NCBI RefSeq assembly: GCF_000003195.3
Contig: NC_012879.2
Location: 34,153,505 to 34,217,504 of the forward strand
Reading direction: 5' to 3'
Source of the DNA: Sorghum bicolor
Taxonomy: Eukaryota; Streptophyta; Magnoliopsida; Poales; Poaceae
DNA: 64,000 nucleotides
The translations under genes and the position numbers were made by a program. Each line of letters starts with the position of its first letter. Position 1 is the stretch's first letter. Shown piece after piece: positions 32,468 to 43,995 of this stretch. The notes beneath the pieces are model-generated. The model was not told the origin of the DNA, did no database searches, and was given only the letters and a program-made list of their open reading frames with translations.

Positions 32468-35282
32468 TGTAACACCCAGTGTTATGGTTGCATTGATCAT
32501 GTGCATAGCATGAGCATCATCATCCATTCAAAGCATCCATGATCATCATCTCTCTTGAGCCATGTCATTCTATGCAAAAATGTGTTTTAAATTGCTTAAA
32601 TAGGCTTCCTATGCTTATGTTTGAGTGAACCATGCTTGTGTTTGTACTCAATGCTTTGGTAATTAGTTTATCTATGCTTGACTTAACTTTGGGAACAATG
32701 TTCATGTTGATCACTCCTCCAAAATATGCCTTGAAGACATGTTTGTGCAAATAGGCCCTAGAAACCTCTTTTGCTTAGGCTTTTAAAAAGTTTCATAATA
32801 TGTTTGCATGTCAAAACTTTCTACAGGAAAGTTGTAGCAAATTTTATAAGGAACAAAAGTTGTTTTATGGCCATCTCATGAAAATGATCACAAATAGCTC
32901 AAAAGTGACCCACAAGGCAGATTTGGGGCTGTTTCCAACACTTAGAAAAATTTCTAAGTCTTGGAACGAAACCAGTTTGCTCCATCAATTTTGGAAACTC
33001 TATATCTCTCAATCCCGGCCGATCTGGCCTTTGCTCTAGTTGACGAAGTTGTAGAACTCGATTGGAACTCCAACTTTGTCAACTGCATCATCTTCTATCT
33101 CGAGCAGGTTTGGGAGTTATCCGTTGCTGAAGTCGCTCTGTCAGTCGGTAGCCGTTTTCTCTGAATCGAAGCCGAGCTCGCCGTCGTGGATGGCCAGAGC
33201 GCCATATGTCCACCAGATGTCGCTCGTACGCCGGCGATGGCCCCGCTCGTCAGCTCCCAGCGCGCGCATGACGTCCACGTCGACGCCCTGAGCAGAGTGG
33301 ACGCGTCCACTCTCGCTTTCCTCGCCCTCTCGCGCCTGTAAACCGCCCGCAGCGAGCTCACCGTCGCGAGCTCACTCCGGCGAGCTCGTGTGCGCTCGTC
33401 GCTGCGTCTCGGTCCACCAAATTCCACCCATAGCTCCGCCATGAACCGCTCTCCATTCTCCACCCTCTAACTCGCCGAGAAACCCACCGGTGAGCCGACA
33501 TTTCCTTCTTCCCCCAAATCGGGTCGCCGTGACCGTTTTCTCCGGCGAACTCAATGCCGAGCCATGTGAAGCCTCTCGTCGTCTCCGGTTAGGTCCTAGA
33601 GGTAGCTTAGGTCCTTAGCAAGCTTTTGCACCACTTGGTGGACGCTCTACCAAGCTCTCCGTCGTCGGACACGGTGCGCAGCGCCGCCGTGCTTCCGCCG
33701 GAGATGGGTGCTCTCGTGGCCAGCGTGTTCCACGAGGATCCAAGCCAAGCCGCGTACCTAGGAAGCTCCGCCGTAGTTCGTTGGTGCTGTAGAAGGTCTT
33801 AGGTCGCGCTCTACCGGCCTGAGGGCTCCGGCGTAACGCCGAGCACCTCCGCCGAGCCGCCATCGTCGACGGTGAGCCCCTTCCGGTGGCTCCGCCGTGG
33901 GAAAAGTGGGATCAATCGAGTCGCTAGAGTCTGGGGATCACGTTGGTGCCCTTGGTTTGGCCGGAGACCTCGCCGTCGCGGAGAAATCGCCGGCGAAAGT
34001 CGCCTCGGCCGCGAGGAAGAAGAACCTGACAGATGGGACCCACTATCAGCGTCACTCTCCTTCCCTCCTTTTCTTTTATTCAAAATCTGGATTTTTGACT
34101 TTCTTGCAAAAATCATATCTCCTTGTTTCTTAGATCCAAAAATTGTGAAACAAATTTTGTGATATTCCTTGAGATGGCTAGTTTTTAATAAAAATATAAA
34201 ATGAACCATGTTTTCTGGGAAAATATTTATTAAGGATTTAATCTTGTTATTCATGGATAAATGCATATCTCTTGTTATACTGCTTAGTTTGCTCTGAAAA
34301 ATTTATGGTAGCCTCTCCTTGGTATTAGAGTGCTTTGATAAATATTTCATGATTTTTGGAGTATTGCAGTTTTGATATGTAATTTATGATTGAAATATGG
34401 CTTGTTTCTTTAATTAAATCATATAAAATAATTGGTGCTTATGCTGGTGTTCTACTTTGGTATTAAACATGTGTATGGTATTCCTAAGATATAAATAATC
34501 TGAAATCTGTTGTTTGACACCATATAAGTCATGTTTCTGAATTTATGAAATAAGCACCTAGTTACATTTTAAATGTATATCTTTAATTTGGTATGTGCAT
34601 TTGCTCTAAAATTTTTATGGTAGTGCTTTGATGCTATCCTTGTGCTTCTGTAATTTTTGTAGATTTTTCTGAGCACTTTGACTAGTATCTTGTAATTATG
34701 CTTCCTTCTAGAATTAATTAATAAATGCCTTGTTAAGTAAATGTTTGGAAGTTTCCATCTGGTGTTCTGGTTGTATTATAATATGCTTGTGGTCATAAGC
34801 CATGTGGTTGGCATGGTTTGTGTCTTGGTCATGTCACTAACTAATTAAGTAAAGGGTTAAAGGCTGTTTTGGGCAGCAAGGAAGTGATTTAACTTTTGCT
34901 TAGTGATAACTTGGCTTTCTGTAACACTTGTCTAAATCAAAGTTGTTATAAACTTATTGAACTAGCTGTGGTTTAAATTTGAGGTCAATTGGCCTAGTAG
35001 TTTAAAAGTTATAACTCTTCCAAGTTAGGTTCCAGGTGCTCTCTGTTTTTCTGGGACAGAACCTAGAACTTTGTTTAAATGACTGGTTTAATGTATGAAT
35101 CTGGCTGCCATGTTTAAAGATGAGTTGTAGCCAATTTCATAAGCTTTCCAGAATGTCTTCACTCATGTTTGTTGGACCTGTATATCATTAGTTATGATTT
35201 ATTTACTGAGTATACTTGTTTTGTGTTGCTTGCTGTTTTAGTATCATGATAGGTTTTGGGCTAAGGTAACTTATTTACTCAT

Positions 35283-35609
35283 GTGAGCTTGTATGACTTT
35301 TGCTCCGTAAATGAGTGTCCAGTAAGTTACTTATGTTATCAAGCATTCATCTTTAGCATGTGCATCTTCTTATCGTTCGAGCATGCAATAGGTGCATCGG
35401 ACGCGACAGCCTCCTTCGAGCTGCAAGTGAATCCTGACGGTCAGGAGGGCAGCCAAGAGGTGGAGGTCCAGCAAGCCGGACTCGAAGAGCCCGGAGAAGA
35501 AGTTGAGTGCCCGAATCATGAGCCGGCGTCGTTCGTGAAAGGCAAGCCCCGGAGCATTCTAAGTCTCCCTTTATTTTCGAAAGTTCACTTAATATGTTAT
35601 ATCTATTGA
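35283..35609 (+). other. Small ORF inside the 5' LTR, conserved in both LTRs
   Basis: The frame includes GASDATASFELQVNPDGQEG and continues acidic to HEPASFVKGKPRSIL. It is preceded by an AG (CATGCAATAG) that looks like a 3' splice site before GTGCATCGGACGC. The second LTR (46816-47142) keeps the frame with a few changes. It could be an exon of an LTR-driven transcript; no function is known to me. Confidence 0.4.
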
Positions 35610-36058
35610 TGCATTACGTATAGGAGTTGTGACGAGACTTTTGCTGCACTTTATTCCATCCTTGTCCAGATAATTCATCCTACCCTGGTTGTAGAGTTAG
35701 GATCGAGTAGCAGCTTAGCCATGCTTTAATCGGTAGAAGTCGGGTGATATCCTGTCACCTGCGCGATATAGGGTGATGTCGGATCACGATGGTATATATG
35801 TGCTATCGTGGATGGAACCTGATTAAATTGACTTAAGCCGGGCGAAGTTTTGCAAGTTTGTAGTAACTCCGTCTGTGGCAGCTAAGGACCGATCGTTGTA
35901 CGTCCTCTTGTCATGTTGAACGCATGCCTGACACTTAGTTGGCCGGATAACTCGTTCCGACCGCGAAGCCGAGTAGTATGACTCAGGCCGGAAGACCGGC
36001 AAGTATAAAGTGTGCACTACCGGAGGAAGTGCGGTGTGCGGGGGACCATTGGTGTAAG

Positions 36059-36339
36059 TGTAACGTCCCGCCTCCACGAGGCTGGGCCCGCTTACATCTG
36101 GCAGCTTTTCTAGGCTATAGTCAGTCCCCACAGACCAACAATTCGTCTTTTCTGCACACTTTGTCCTCACTCGCGCGCATCCGGGAAGTACTTCCCGGTC
36201 GGTCACCCATCCCTAAATTGCTCTAGGCCAAGCACGCTTAACTTTAGAGTTCTTTCGAGATGGGCTTCCGGAAAAGAAGTTGCAACTTGTTGGTATGAGT
36301 CTCCTATTAATCCTATTAAGCCCTGGGCCGGGTGTTACA
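36059..36339 (-). mobile_element. Solo Cassandra TRIM LTR with 5S rRNA sequence, TSD GTAAG
   Basis: 281 bp with TGTAAC...GTTACA ends and a perfect 5-bp duplication GTAAG (36054-36058, 36340-36344). Read on the minus strand it contains GTTAAGCGTGCTTGG and GATGGGTGACC, which match box A and box C of the plant 5S rRNA internal promoter. LTRs carrying 5S-like sequence are the hallmark of Cassandra TRIM retrotransposons. The 3' LTR of the host element has the empty site (GGCGTAAGCCC near 47585), so this insertion came after the host element. A perfect 18-bp palindrome CCGGGAAGTACTTCCCGG lies at 36181-36198. Confidence 0.92.
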
Positions 36340-37330
36340 GTAAGCCCAAAGGCAGGTGAGTTAAAATTTCTCACCTCCCTGGCAGAGTGGTAGCCCAGGG
36401 AGTGCGGCGCTGATCAGAGCCGTGATTCCTGAGTTGTACCAAAGGTGACCCGTTGGCTCTCCGGCAGGGGATGCTTAGGTGAGTGCTAGGAATAACCCTC
36501 CAGCTAGATACGAATTCGATTCGAATCGCCGTCTCTCCCGGTTAGTGAGAACTTGACAGAGCAGCGACAAACGTAGCATTCACTAATGAACTTGGTTCAT
36601 GATAATGATGATAGCAGGAAGAACATATGATGAATTTGATATGGTTATTATTGAATGTAATAATCAAGTGATGTGTTGTAGTACAGGTGCCAATCTAGTG
36701 GTAGGCTGATGATGAATAAATATGATGCTCTCGAAATAATTTAGTCGTAATTTAAGCTTTTGGCAAAAGGTGAGTCAACCAGCTCCACTTGATATTTAGC
36801 CTTGCATGATCCTTGGTGTCTTTTATGTTTTACTAGACGGGTAAGTCTAGCTGAGTACATTCTCGTACTCAGGGTTTATTTCCCACCTGTTGCAGATGAC
36901 ATCTTTTATGACGGTTTCTGCAAGACCTGTCTCCATCCCGCTGGGGATGAGGACTAACCGTTGGGCACGGTTCTCTAACAACTTCGTACCTGTTGCTTTT
37001 GGAAGGACGGTGTAGACTCTAGCAGTAACTCAAACTTATGAACTGAACTTTGGAATGTGCGTGTAACTATTTTGCTTCCGCTACTTCGAACTTGTGTTGT
37101 AATAACTTAAGGACTCCGATGTGGTGCCGCTTCGACGGCAATGAATGACTATGTAACATTCGCTGTGTTTATGTTGAACTATTACGATCTTGGTTTGTTG
37201 CGAGTTGGTTTGAAGTCCTTCGTGATTTCAATAGACTACCAGGATTATATGGGCTCAAGTTTGGAAACTTGATTGCTTGGTGATCGTTTTTGCACTTGAT
37301 CTCTTATAATTTGGTCGGTTCTGTGACAGC

Positions 37331-37342
37331 TGGTATCGGAGC
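37331..37342 (+). other. Primer binding site, initiator tRNA-Met type
   Basis: TGGTATCGGAGC two bases after the 5' LTR; the usual Met-initiator site is TGGTATCAGAGC, so there is one mismatch. It primes minus-strand cDNA synthesis. Confidence 0.85.
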
Positions 37343-38145
37343 AAGTTCAGCATTATAAATGCAGCGTTTGTGTATTTAAAATAAAAGAGTTTTTAAATAA
37401 AATAGTGTAAAACGAATAATTAAGTTATGCCAGTGGTCGAATCCTCCTTGCCCACATAAGGACTCTAGGTGGCTATTTAAGTACTGACTTGGGGGGTTTT
37501 ATTTATGCATCTCCGGCAGTACTCACGTATGGATGTGTGATGACCGCACTATGCTATCCTGTGGTCTAATGGTGGAGGTAGCCTTCACATGTGAATTAGC
37601 CACATATGTCGCTAGATTTAAATTATGCAACGTCGCACCTACGCCCTGGTAAGTGTGAGCTGTGAGAGCGTGATCGTCCAAACGGCAGTCTAGGGGAGTG
37701 TTCGCGGTGGTTTTCTGGAGTGGTTACATGTCAAAACCATGGCACCACGAAAGAAACTTAATTGGGGAGCATTTAATTTCTCGGGTAGTTGTGGTGTCAT
37801 TGTTTATGCATGTTGGGCATGTCCAAGCAATGTGCACTTAGTTTACTGCTTTATTGAGTGATATTTTGGGAACTGTTGGGCTGAAATGAAGTTTTCTGCA
37901 GGTACTCTAACAGCGCACGTGTAAACCGATAGTTATCGTATCGAGAGACGAATGTATGCCACCATATATCCGTTAGAATATTAATTTTCTAAGTTTGTGA
38001 GGACGTACGGTTCGTGCATGCATCATGTCGCATTCATACATACATTCTGTCTACTCCTTCCCTTACAATTTTGCCCCTTTTAATTAAATAAATATTGCTT
38101 AAACTAATCCTCTTTTACCCATGGTATTCCTATTCCTTTCCACAG
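37343..38145 (+). other. Leader of chromovirus 1 with candidate splice donor
   Basis: Untranslated leader between primer site and ORF0. A strong donor CTG/GTAAGT lies at 37649. The 3' end is TTCCTTTCCACAG directly before the ORF0 ATG at 38146, a good acceptor. These would make an intron of about 0.5 kb. Confidence 0.5.
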
Positions 38146-39231
38146 ATGGACGCACCCGCTTCGCCCCGTCCGAGTGACACTTTCTTGCACGAGTTTGGTA
38201 CTCCTACCCTGCTTTGGAGGGTGTTACGGACTGTTGGGTATACTGAGCCACCTCAGTATTCTTGGTGGGAGATGGATAGCACAGGAGGGATTCAGTGGTT
38301 TGCTGTGCAGGGAGTTGTCCCTCCACATGGGGACAAGCCTGCATGGACAGGCTAGACTTGTAGCTCATATGGGCAGACTCCTTGGGAGGCAGCCCAGGTT
38401 GCAGCCCAGACAATCCTGCACGATATCTGTCAGAGGTGTGGTGACGAGCTGACGGGAGGACCAGCGGCCTCCATTCCCAGTGCTGACCCAGCAGCAACGG
38501 AGTGGAAACAGGCTGACGGTTGTGCTTTGGTTCGAGGCAGGGGAGAGAGAGCTGAGAGTTCTAGTCCTGCTATGAGTGCTATGATGGCTGTGCTCAAGCT
38601 GATTAGTCAGCGAGAGGGCACCTATGCACAGGTGATGGTGGCTGTTTGCCAGGCCTAGGAGATGCAGCAGAAGGCTGAGAAGCGTGCTCGCAAGTTTCGC
38701 AAGCAAGCTAGACTCCTGGAGCAAGCTCAGAAGGACCGCAATGACTGGGAGGACATTGCGGAGTACCGTAGGCAGCAGTGGGTGAAGGCCATTAGAGAGA
38801 GAGATCATAAGCAGGATCAGATGAGCCAGTTAGCTAGAGAGAGGGAGACCATACAGGAGCGCTTAGTGCAGCTCACCCGTGAGAGGGATACTGCACTCCG
38901 CGTGTCAGAGAACAGGCGCCGAGCATGGGAGATGCACCGAGTTCAGTCGCTTGAGTGGGAGAACTATATGCAGGATCAGATTGAGGCTGGTCTTGTGGAG
39001 ATTCACCGTCTCAACAACTTGCTACACCCTATTCCTCGCCCTATACCCGTGTATCCAGAGGTGGGACCTCAGGTGATTGTAGCTGATGATGATGGTATGG
39101 ATGTCGATGGACCAGCAGCGGCTGCACCACCTTTGCACGAGGACGTGGAGGACGAGGAGCTTGAGCCGGTTAGCGACGAGGATGGAGAGGCGATCTTCGA
39201 CGCTGACTCGGACGACGAGACTGGAGTGTAG
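38146..39231 (+). pseudogene. ORF0 of chromovirus 1: extra coiled-coil protein upstream of gag
   Basis: One frame of 361 codons from MDAPASPRPSD to DDETGV, interrupted by TAG at 38353-38355 and 38656-38658. The N-terminal half has a Trp-rich block (PPQYSWWEMDSTGGIQW) and an Ala/Gln block (WEAAQVAAQTILHDI). The middle is a long Arg/Glu/Gln coiled coil (about residues 170-290), and the C-terminus is strongly acidic. The layout matches the ORF0 of chromovirus 2 (59556-60473). It is not gag: no zinc knuckle and no capsid-like block. The start codon follows an AG acceptor. Function unknown. Confidence 0.7.
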
Positions 39232-39592
39232 GGAGTAGTGGGTAGTGTTGTGTGAGGATCTTTTGCAGTATGCTAGTCGGCCGTGGTGCTTTTGTAACCA
39301 TGTTGTAACCCGGAACTTTGACCATGACTCATGGCATGTACTGTGATGGTGTAACAACTGTATGGACCCAATGTGCAATCTTAACATGTTTGTTATGTTA
39401 TGACGATGTTTCCCGTTGTGGTGCATATTGCGGATATCTCTGTCATGTGTTGGATTGGTGATGTTGTTTTGTGGAATTGAATTATTGTGCCTTTTCTATA
39501 AAGTTATTCTCTGGAATACTTTCAGGCATGAATATAAGTTCTTCTGCAGCAAATCTTGTCATCATCAATGCTCACTGACTATGTCTTTACAG

Positions 39593-40360
39593 ATGTCTCG
39601 TGGCACCCGAGGTGCGGAACAGCGTGCAAACATGAATCCACCACCTCCTCCTCCACCACCCAATCCTGCTGAGTTAATGCAAATGATGGTGGACAATCAG
39701 AGGATGCTCACTGAGACCATCAATCGGATGGTGAATCGGGGTGGTCGCAATGCACATGAAGGGCCAGCTCCTAATCAGTACAGTAGCTTCAAGGACTTCA
39801 TGGATACAAAGCCCCCACCTTTCAGAGAAGCTGAAGAACCCCTTCAAGCTGAAGAATGGCTGAATACGGTGGAACAAAAGTTCCGCTTGCTTCGGTTGAC
39901 TGAAGGTTTGAAGGCAGAGTATGCAGCTCATCAACTGCAGGGTCCAGCAGGCATCTGGTGGAATCAGTATTGGGAAGCTCTTCCAGCCGACACCGTGCTT
40001 GATTGGAATCTTTTTTGTGATGCTTTTAAAGGCCATTTCATTCCTCCTGGTGTCATGGAGATGAAGCATACTGAGTTCATGCAGTTAACTCAGGGCAACA
40101 AGACTTTGAAGGAGTATTTGCATGCTTTCAATCATTTATCTAGGTATGCTCCTGAGTTTGTGAACACGGAGACGAAAAAGATTGCTAGTTTCAAGCGGGG
40201 TTTGGGCCCCAAATTGCTGAAGACTATGGGCCGCACTAAGTGTGCAACTTTCAATGAGTTTGTCAGTGATGCTCTCACTCAAGAGAACTATAACACTATG
40301 TACACTGCGACCAAGACTCGCAAGAGGGCTTTTGAGGCCGGCCGGGTCATCTCAGTCCAA
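39593..40360 (+). pseudogene. gag: gag of chromovirus 1
   Basis: Starts MSRGTRGAEQRANMNPPPPP right after TCTTTACAG. Holds the retrotransposon gag (capsid) domain with FREAEEPLQAEEWLNTVEQ and AHQLQGPAGIWWNQYWEAL, then YLHAFNHLSRYAPEFV. A one-base frameshift between about 40330 and 40370 moves the zinc knuckle ([14 protein letters not shown], near 40535) into the next frame. Gag would form the cytoplasmic particle around the element RNA. Confidence 0.85.
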
Positions 40361-43300
40361 GGTTCTAGTGGCCGCCAAGCCACCGTTCCGTGCTCCAACG
40401 CCGTATCAAAGGTACCGCCCTCCAGTGAAGAAGAATCAGGCAAAGACAGGTTTTCCCAAGGGGTACTCTATTGCTCTTCCTAGGGGCAACACGGGTCCCA
40501 ACTATGCTAAGACTCCACCTGCCAACCGTCCGTGCTGGAACTGCAATCAGACCGGGCATTGGCAGAGCAACTGTCCTTACCCGCCGAAGAAGGGCAACCA
40601 AGGGAACGTCCGTCAGGGGCGTGTTCACTACACTGCTGTGGAAGCAATTCCCGCTGGTGAGGTAGTCACGGCTGGTAAGTTTCTGGTTAATCAACATGAT
40701 GCACTTGTGCTTTTTGATTTTGGAGCATCGCATTCCTTTGTGAGTTCTGAATTTGTGTCTAAGCATAGCATCAAGGCCATTACACTTGATAAGGGCAGTT
40801 ATTGTATTAGTGCTGCGGGAAATGATATTTCCACCAATCAAGTGGTTTTGGGGGCAACTCTGGAAATAGGAGGCCATCAGTTTCTTGCTGATTTGGTTGT
40901 TTTACCCGGTGTGGGCATAGATGTAATTCTGGGGATGAAGTGGATGAGTGGCAATGGAGTTCTGATCGACACCACCACTCGTGTAGTGATGTTGAAAGAC
41001 CCAAATACCAAGGAGGCATTTCTAGTGCAACTCCCTCGTGATATTCAAATCCGTAGCACTGTAAATGCAGTTACATCTAAGGCTATTCAGGACATTCCGG
41101 TGGTGTGCGAGTTTCCGGACGTGTTTCCTGATGATTTACCCGGGCTTCCTCCGGATCAGGATGTGGAGTTCAAGATTGAATTGATTCCAGGTACCGCTCC
41201 TATCTCTAGAAGACCTTATAGAATGCCACCCAATGAATTAGCTGAGCTTAAGACCCAACTAAATGAGTTGTTGAAGAAGGGTCTTATTCGTCCTAGTTCG
41301 TCTCCTTGGGGATGTCCAGCTATCTTTGTGAAGAAGAAGGATCAATCTTTGCGCATGTGTGTGGACTATCGTCCCCTAAATGCGGTGACTATCAAGAACA
41401 AATACCCTCTTCCTCGCATTGATATCTTGTTTGATCAGTTGTCTAAAGCTAAGGTATTCTCTAAGATTGATTTGCGATCTGGATACCATTAGATCAAGAT
41501 CCGTCCTGAAGATGTACCTAAGACAGCTTTCTCGACGAGGTATGGGTTGTATGAGTATCTCGTCATGTCCTTCGGTCTTACAAATGCACCTGCTCACTTC
41601 ATGTATCTCATGAATTCGGTGTTCATGCCCGAATTGGACAAGTTTGTGGTGGTCTTCATTGATGATATCTTGGTATATTCCTGCAATGAAGAGGAGCATG
41701 CAGAGCATCTGCGTGTAGTGTTGTCCCGTTTGCACGAACATCAGCTTTATGCCAAGTTTAGCAAATGTGAGTTTTGGCTAAAGAAAGTACCTTTCTTGGG
41801 CCATGTCTTATCTGAAGAAGGCATATCGGTCGATCTGGCCAAGGTGCAAGAAGTGCTGGATTGGAAAGTTCCAACTTCGGTATACGAGGTTCGGAGTTTT
41901 CTCGGTCTGGCCGGATATTACCGTCGATTCATTCCGGAATTCTCCAAAATATCCAAGCCTTTGACTCGTCTGCTTCAGAAAGATGAGAAGTTTGTGTGGA
42001 CACCTGAGTGTGAAGAGGCATTCCAAAAGTTGAGGACATTGCTGACATCAGCTCCTGTCCTAGCTCAACCTGATATCGAGAAGCCCTTCGATGTCTTTTG
42101 TGACGCGCCAGGCATTGGTTTAGGCTGTGTGTTGATGCAGGAAGGTCGTGTTATCGCGTATGCCTCACGCCAACTTCGAAAACATGAGGTCAATTACCCT
42201 ACTCATGACTTAGAATTGGTAGCAGTTGTTCATGCTTTGAAAATCTGGAGGCATTATCTGCTGGGTAATCTGTGTAATATCTACACCGATCATAAGAGCC
42301 TCAAGTATATCTTCACTCAACCTGAACTGAACATGCGACAGCGAAGGTGGCTTGAGTTGATTAAAGATTATAATCTACAAGTGCACTATCATCCGGGCAA
42401 GGCAAACGTAGTGGCGGACGCCTTGAGTCGGAAAGCGCACTGTCACTCAATCCAAGTGGAAGATCTGTTGTTGTCACATCTTATGCATCCACTTGTGCTC
42501 AACCAGATTTCTCTGGAAAGTACCATTCGCAATCGAGTCATCGAATTGCAGCAGACAGATGTAGGCATCCGCCATTTAAAGAGGAAAATGAAGCAAGAAG
42601 AAACCAAGCATTTCCGGGTCGATGAGAACGGAATTCTTTGGTTCAAGGATCGACTTGTGGTCCCAAAAGACCGCGAGCTGCGAAAAGATCTTATCTGAAG
42701 CTCATTCATCCAAATTGTCTATCCATCCTGGTAGTAGCAAGATGTATCAGGATTTAAAACCGTTGTTTAGGTGGACAAAGATGAAAAAGGAGATAGCTGC
42801 TTCTGTCGCTCGTTGTGACAATTGTTGTCGTGTGAAGGTTGTTCACATGAAAGCTGGTTTGCTTCAACCCTTGTCAATTCCTGGTTGGAAATGGGAAGAA
42901 GTCAGCATGGATTTCATCAGTGGACTCGCAACTTCTGTTAAGGGTTATGACTCCATCTGGGTGATTGTAGATCGTTTGACCAAGGTTGCTCAATTTATTC
43001 CAGTCCGAACTGACTACCGTCCACATCAATATGCAGAGTTGTACTTCGAGCACATTGTTCGTCAGTATGGTGTACCTCGAACTATTGTATCACATCGTGG
43101 ACCACAGTTCACTGCTCATTTTTGGGAATGTCTGCATGTGCAGATTGGTACTCATTTAGTCCGTAGCTCTGCTTATCATCCCCAAACGGCTGGTCAGACT
43201 GAACGGGTTAACCAAATCCTAGAAGACATGTTGAGGGCATGTGCTCTCTCTTTAAAGGGTTCTTGGGTTAAGTGGTTGACATTAGCTGAGTTCTCCTACA

Positions 43301-43953
43301 ACAATAGTTATCAGGAGAGTATCCAAATGGCTCCATTTGAAGCCTTGTACGGTTGAAAGTGTCGAACCCCGTTGAATTGGGTAGAAGCCGGAGAGCGAAG
43401 GTATTATGGCATCGATTTCGTGAACGAAGCCGAGCAGAAAGTCCGAACTATCCAGCAACATCTGGAAGCTGCTCAAGCTCGTCAGAAAAGTTATGCCGAC
43501 AAGAGAAGGAAGCCAATTGAGTTTTCAGTTGGTGACCATGTGTACATCAAGGTGTCTCCGATGAAGGGTGTACGAAGGTTCGGAGTCAAGCGAAAGCTTG
43601 CACCTCGCTATGTGGGACCTTATCGGATTCTCGAAAAGAAAGGGAATGTGGCATACAAAGTTCAACTCCCTGTTGCGCTTCGAGCTATTTTCCCTGTATT
43701 CCACGTATCACAATTAAAGAAGTGCCTTCGTGTACCGGAGGAACGAGTGGAAGTTCGAGATATCAAGTTGAAGTCAGACTTGGTATATGAAGAAAAACCC
43801 GTAGCGATTCTTGATCGCAAGGAACGGGAGACGCGTAATCGTGTGGTTAAACTCTACAAGGTATTGTGGAGCAACCACGGGGAAGAAGATGCTACTTGGG
43901 AGACGGAGGATTATTTAAAAGAAGTTTACAAAACATTCTTCGAAAATCAGTAA
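40360..43953 (+). pseudogene. pol: pol of chromovirus 1 (protease, RT, RNase H, integrase, chromodomain), broken
   Basis: Order: zinc knuckle; protease with [10 protein letters not shown], where the catalytic DSG has become DFG; reverse transcriptase ([10 protein letters not shown]); RNase H; integrase with CDNCC zinc site, MDFISGL, SHRGPQFT (second catalytic Asp replaced by His) and QTERVNQILED; and a chromodomain ending KVLWSNHGEEDATWETEDYL. Disruptions: TAG at 41490-41492 in RT, a frameshift near 42670-42690 before integrase, and TGA at 43354-43356 in integrase. The chromodomain normally steers insertion toward heterochromatin. Stop at 43951-43953. The copy is dead but could still be mobilised in trans. 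Confidence 0.9.
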
Positions 43954-43982
43954 GCTTTCAAATCTCGGGACGAGATTTTTGT

Positions 43983-43995
43983 AAGGGGGGAGGGC
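43983..43995 (+). other. Polypurine tract of chromovirus 1
   Basis: AAGGGGGGAGGGC immediately before the 3' LTR start at 43996; primes plus-strand synthesis. Confidence 0.9.

Larger units (their letters stand above)
32468..37328 (+). repeat. 5' LTR of chromovirus 1 (4861 bp with Cassandra insertion)
   Basis: TG...CA ends, followed at once by the primer binding site. It matches 43996-48509 along its length. It includes an extra 36914-36980 segment absent from the 3' LTR and the Cassandra LTR at 36059-36339. The GC-rich block 33150-34030 holds many spurious frames. Confidence 0.95.

Noticed and set aside
33095..34266. Frames in the GC-rich part of the chromovirus 1 LTRs
   Set aside because: Frames differ between the two LTRs through small changes and show no domain.
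36181..36242. A genuine 5S rRNA gene
   Set aside because: Only the internal promoter half matches; it is embedded in a TG...CA LTR with a 5-bp target duplication, so it is Cassandra rather than an rRNA gene.
37331..37342. tRNA gene fragment
   Set aside because: Only the 3' complement of initiator Met tRNA is present, positioned as a primer binding site.
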